The position numbers and the translations under genes are program-made. Positions 62,095 to 64,000 of a stretch of DNA of 64,000 nucleotides are shown here, piece after piece. The stretch's first letter is position 1. Each line of letters opens with the position of its first letter. The notes beneath the pieces are model-generated. The model ran no database searches. It was not told where the DNA came from and saw only the letters and a program-made list of their open reading frames with translations. The DNA comes from Pseudomonadota bacterium. GTDB taxonomy: Bacteria; Pseudomonadota; Gammaproteobacteria; Burkholderiales; Rhodocyclaceae. The DNA is taken from assembly GCA_018241665.1 (NCBI GenBank), contig JAFEDK010000030.1:1-64000 (forward strand). Reading direction: 5' to 3'.

Positions 62095-64000
62095 ATGCAA
62101 AATACCCAGACCCCCTCCATCGATGCGCTGCTGGCATATGTCCGTGCGGTGCTCCCGGACCACCGCCAGAACCAGCGCGACCTGCGCAAGCTGGCCGCCC
62201 ACTTGCGGGCATTGCTGATCGCCCATGACCTGCCCGACCGCATGGATGCCTGGCGGGCGCTCAATGCCTGGTTGGCAGGTGGTTCCCTGTGGAACGACGT
62301 CTATATCGATTCCGCTGATGTTCATGGTTCCGCAACCCAGCGTTTCGCGGTATTGATGGACGTGCTGGCGGCTCATCCGGAGCTTGCCGCAGAGCTGCGC
62401 CGCGCCATTCGTCAGATCCTCGACGAGACCGACGGGGCCAACCTGTTCGGCGAAGTGGGCATCCCCAGCGACCGGGGTTTCCTGTCCGAATTCGGCGACC
62501 GCCTGACCACGCGGCTGATCCCGTCGCCACGGGACGACCACGACCTGGGCCACCTGATGAGCCGCAGCTATACGCGGACGCGGGATCTGACGCTGGTCCG
62601 CGGGCTGCAGCCGTCGTCCTTCCAGCGCCTGGTGGATCTGCTGTTTCCAGCCGGAGAGCCGGCGATGACGGCGGCGCTGGAGCGGGCCATGGCCGATGGC
62701 TTCCGCCTGCTGCTGGCGCGGGTCCAGGGGCAGGGCTTGTCCCAGAAGCTACGCACCCGCAGCCAGCCGGGGCCGGTGGCTGGCTCGCCGTTTCGGCGCC
62801 TGGGCGACTGCGGCGAGAACCTGCTGTGCGCGTGGGAGCAGGGGCGCCTGTCCACGCCGTTGCTGGAGGCGTGGGAGGCCGGCGTGGCGGCTTGCCGCGA
62901 CGAGATGCATGTGATCTCCACGCGCCTCGAAGCGGAAGGCATCAGCGTGGACATCGTCTATGGCCTCGATGTGCTGGAGCGTTGCCTGGCCCGCCTGGAG
63001 GCCATCGTCGCGGTGATGCAGGCCGGGCGCGACAGTCCGGCGCCGGCGCTGGCCTTGTTGCAGCAACTGGCCTTTGCCGCCCACGAGAGCACCAGCCTGT
63101 GGCACGTGGTGCGCAGCAACCTGCGCCGCCTGCAGCGGCGCATCGTGGACCGGGCCGGCGAGACCGGCGAGCACTACATCGCCGAGACCCAGAAGGACTA
63201 CCGCCACATCTGGGTGGCGGCGGCCGGGGGCGGTTTGCTCACAGTGGCCACCGCGGCGATGAAGATGGCGATTGCCGGCGCCGGTCTGGCCCTGTTCCTG
63301 GAGGGGTTGGGTTCCGGCCTCAACTACGCGCTCAGTTTCCTGCTGCTGCAGGCGCTCGGCCTGATGCTGGCCACCAAGCAGCCGGCGATGACCGCGGCGA
63401 CCTTCGCGGCGATCATCCGCGACAGCAAGGGCGAGGCGCGTCTGGAGCGCATCGTCGATTACGCCGCCTGCATCTGTCGGTCGCAGCTGGCGGCCACCAT
63501 CGCCAACGTGGTGGTGGTGGCCTGCGGTGCCTACGCCTTCGACGCGGCCTGGCAGTGGGCCAGTGGCCATTCCTACCTGAGCCGGGCCGAAGCGGATTAC
63601 GTGTTCCACGCGCTGAGCCCGGTGGACAGCGGCACGGTGTTCTACGCCGCGCTGACCGGCTGCATCCTGTACTTGGCAGCGCTAGTCGGCGGCTGGGTGG
63701 ATAACTGGGCGGTCTATCACCGCCTGCCGCAGGCGATTGCCGAGCACCGCCTCGGCCATCGCTTCGGCCGTCTGCGCATGATCCGCCTGGCCGGCGTGGT
63801 GTCGCGCAACATGTCCGGCTGGGCCACCAATATCTCGCTGGGCCTGATGCTCGGCATGACCCCGGTGCTGGGGCGCTTCTTCGGCTTGCCGCTGGATGTG
63901 CGCCACGTGACGCTGAACTCCGGCATCCTCAGCCTCGCCACGTCGGCGCTGGACGTGGAGCTCAGCACCGGCCTGCTGTCCCTGGCGATCGCCGGGGTGG
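62095..64000 (+). CDS. Gcr-type 'site-specific recombinase' family membrane protein, 3' truncated by the window
   Basis: At least 635 codons are open to the edge. There is an N-terminal helical soluble region (about 1-390), then several hydrophobic segments ('WVAAAGGGLLTVATAAMKMA', 'GLNYALSFLLLQALGLMLATKQP', 'TIANVVVVACGAYAFDA'). 'LATKQPAMTAATFAAIIRD' is the family signature. The family name derives from Neisseria gcr, yet the multi-TM layout does not look like a DNA recombinase. The start at 62095 begins 'MQNTQTPSIDALLAYVRAVL'. It follows the SIR2-like gene by 70 bases but is probably unrelated to nitrogen fixation. Confidence 0.75.
   Translation, partial: MQNTQTPSIDALLAYVRAVLPDHRQNQRDLRKLAAHLRALLIAHDLPDRMDAWRALNAWLAGGSLWNDVYIDSADVHGSATQRFAVLMDVLAAHPELAAELRRAIRQILDETDGANLFGEVGIPSDRGFLSEFGDRLTTRLIPSPRDDHDLGHLMSRSYTRTRDLTLVRGLQPSSFQRLVDLLFPAGEPAMTAALERAMADGFRLLLARVQGQGLSQKLRTRSQPGPVAGSPFRRLGDCGENLLCAWEQGRLSTPLLEAWEAGVAACRDEMHVISTRLEAEGISVDIVYGLDVLERCLARLEAIVAVMQAGRDSPAPALALLQQLAFAAHESTSLWHVVRSNLRRLQRRIVDRAGETGEHYIAETQKDYRHIWVAAAGGGLLTVATAAMKMAIAGAGLALFLEGLGSGLNYALSFLLLQALGLMLATKQPAMTAATFAAIIRDSKGEARLERIVDYAACICRSQLAATIANVVVVACGAYAFDAAWQWASGHSYLSRAEADYVFHALSPVDSGTVFYAALTGCILYLAALVGGWVDNWAVYHRLPQAIAEHRLGHRFGRLRMIRLAGVVSRNMSGWATNISLGLMLGMTPVLGRFFGLPLDVRHVTLNSGILSLATSALDVELSTGLLSLAIAGV

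Overview
The window is GC-rich DNA from a free-living, nitrogen-fixing betaproteobacterium. The gene set (nifHDKT with draT and nifQ, glnB, a 12-gene type II secretion operon, mnmC, an HD-GYP regulator beside a very large hybrid kinase) and the protein sequences look most like Rhodocyclales (Azospira/Dechloromonas/Azoarcus relatives). That placement is inference from gene content, not a database result. No rRNA, tRNA, CRISPR array or intact transposase was seen.

Layout. 0.3-4.2 kb: minus-strand EF-G-like GTPase and SulP/STAS anion transporter. 4.4-9.8 kb: an ATGA-coupled pair, REC-HD-GYP regulator and 1437-aa hybrid histidine kinase. 9.9-12.7 kb: MFS transporter and malonyl-CoA decarboxylase. 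12.8-23.7 kb: housekeeping genes (acyltransferase-like protein, nadE, glnB, gltX, glycine-zipper protein, mnmC, pepN). 23.8-28.7 kb: a minus-strand five-gene glycan operon (GT2, WecD-like acetyltransferase, GtrA flippase, WecE-like aminotransferase, multi-TM GT-C glycosyltransferase) that looks like a complete polyprenol-phosphate-linked amino-deoxysugar transfer pathway. 29-39.5 kb: J-domain-like protein, DedA, purN, DUF3108, RsmB-type methyltransferase, PLD-like nuclease, MscS channel, fatty-acid desaturase, rluE, DUF192 and transaldolase. 39.5-50.6 kb: one tightly overlapped gspCDEFGHIJKLMN operon on the minus strand, preceded by an exported intradiol-dioxygenase-like lipoprotein. 51.7-52.5 kb: truC-like pseudouridine synthase. 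52.6-59.1 kb: minus-strand nifHDKT-ferredoxin-nafY-nif orphan-LRV FeS protein. 59.4-62 kb: divergent draT, then nifQ and a SIR2-like gene. 62.1 kb to the edge: a Gcr-type membrane protein, truncated by the window.

Regulation that can be read directly: a perfect sigma-54 -24/-12 promoter, an IHF-like site and a NifA UAS (TGT-N10-ACA) in front of nifH, and a second perfect sigma-54 promoter with two NifA UAS in front of nifQ. Strong hairpins lie between nifH and nifD and between nifK and nifT, where they could set differential expression.

The most unusual signal is a family of about 67-bp REP doublets (REPIN-like: two inverted 22-bp arms, each a GTGG head plus GGGCGAATTCATTCGCCC, separated by 22-24 nt) scattered between genes. 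Two copies sit inside coding sequence, in the leader peptides of the pseudopilin genes gspH and gspJ of the same operon. There they stay in frame, lengthen the prepilin leader, and supply an internal ATG just ahead of the prepilin peptidase site.
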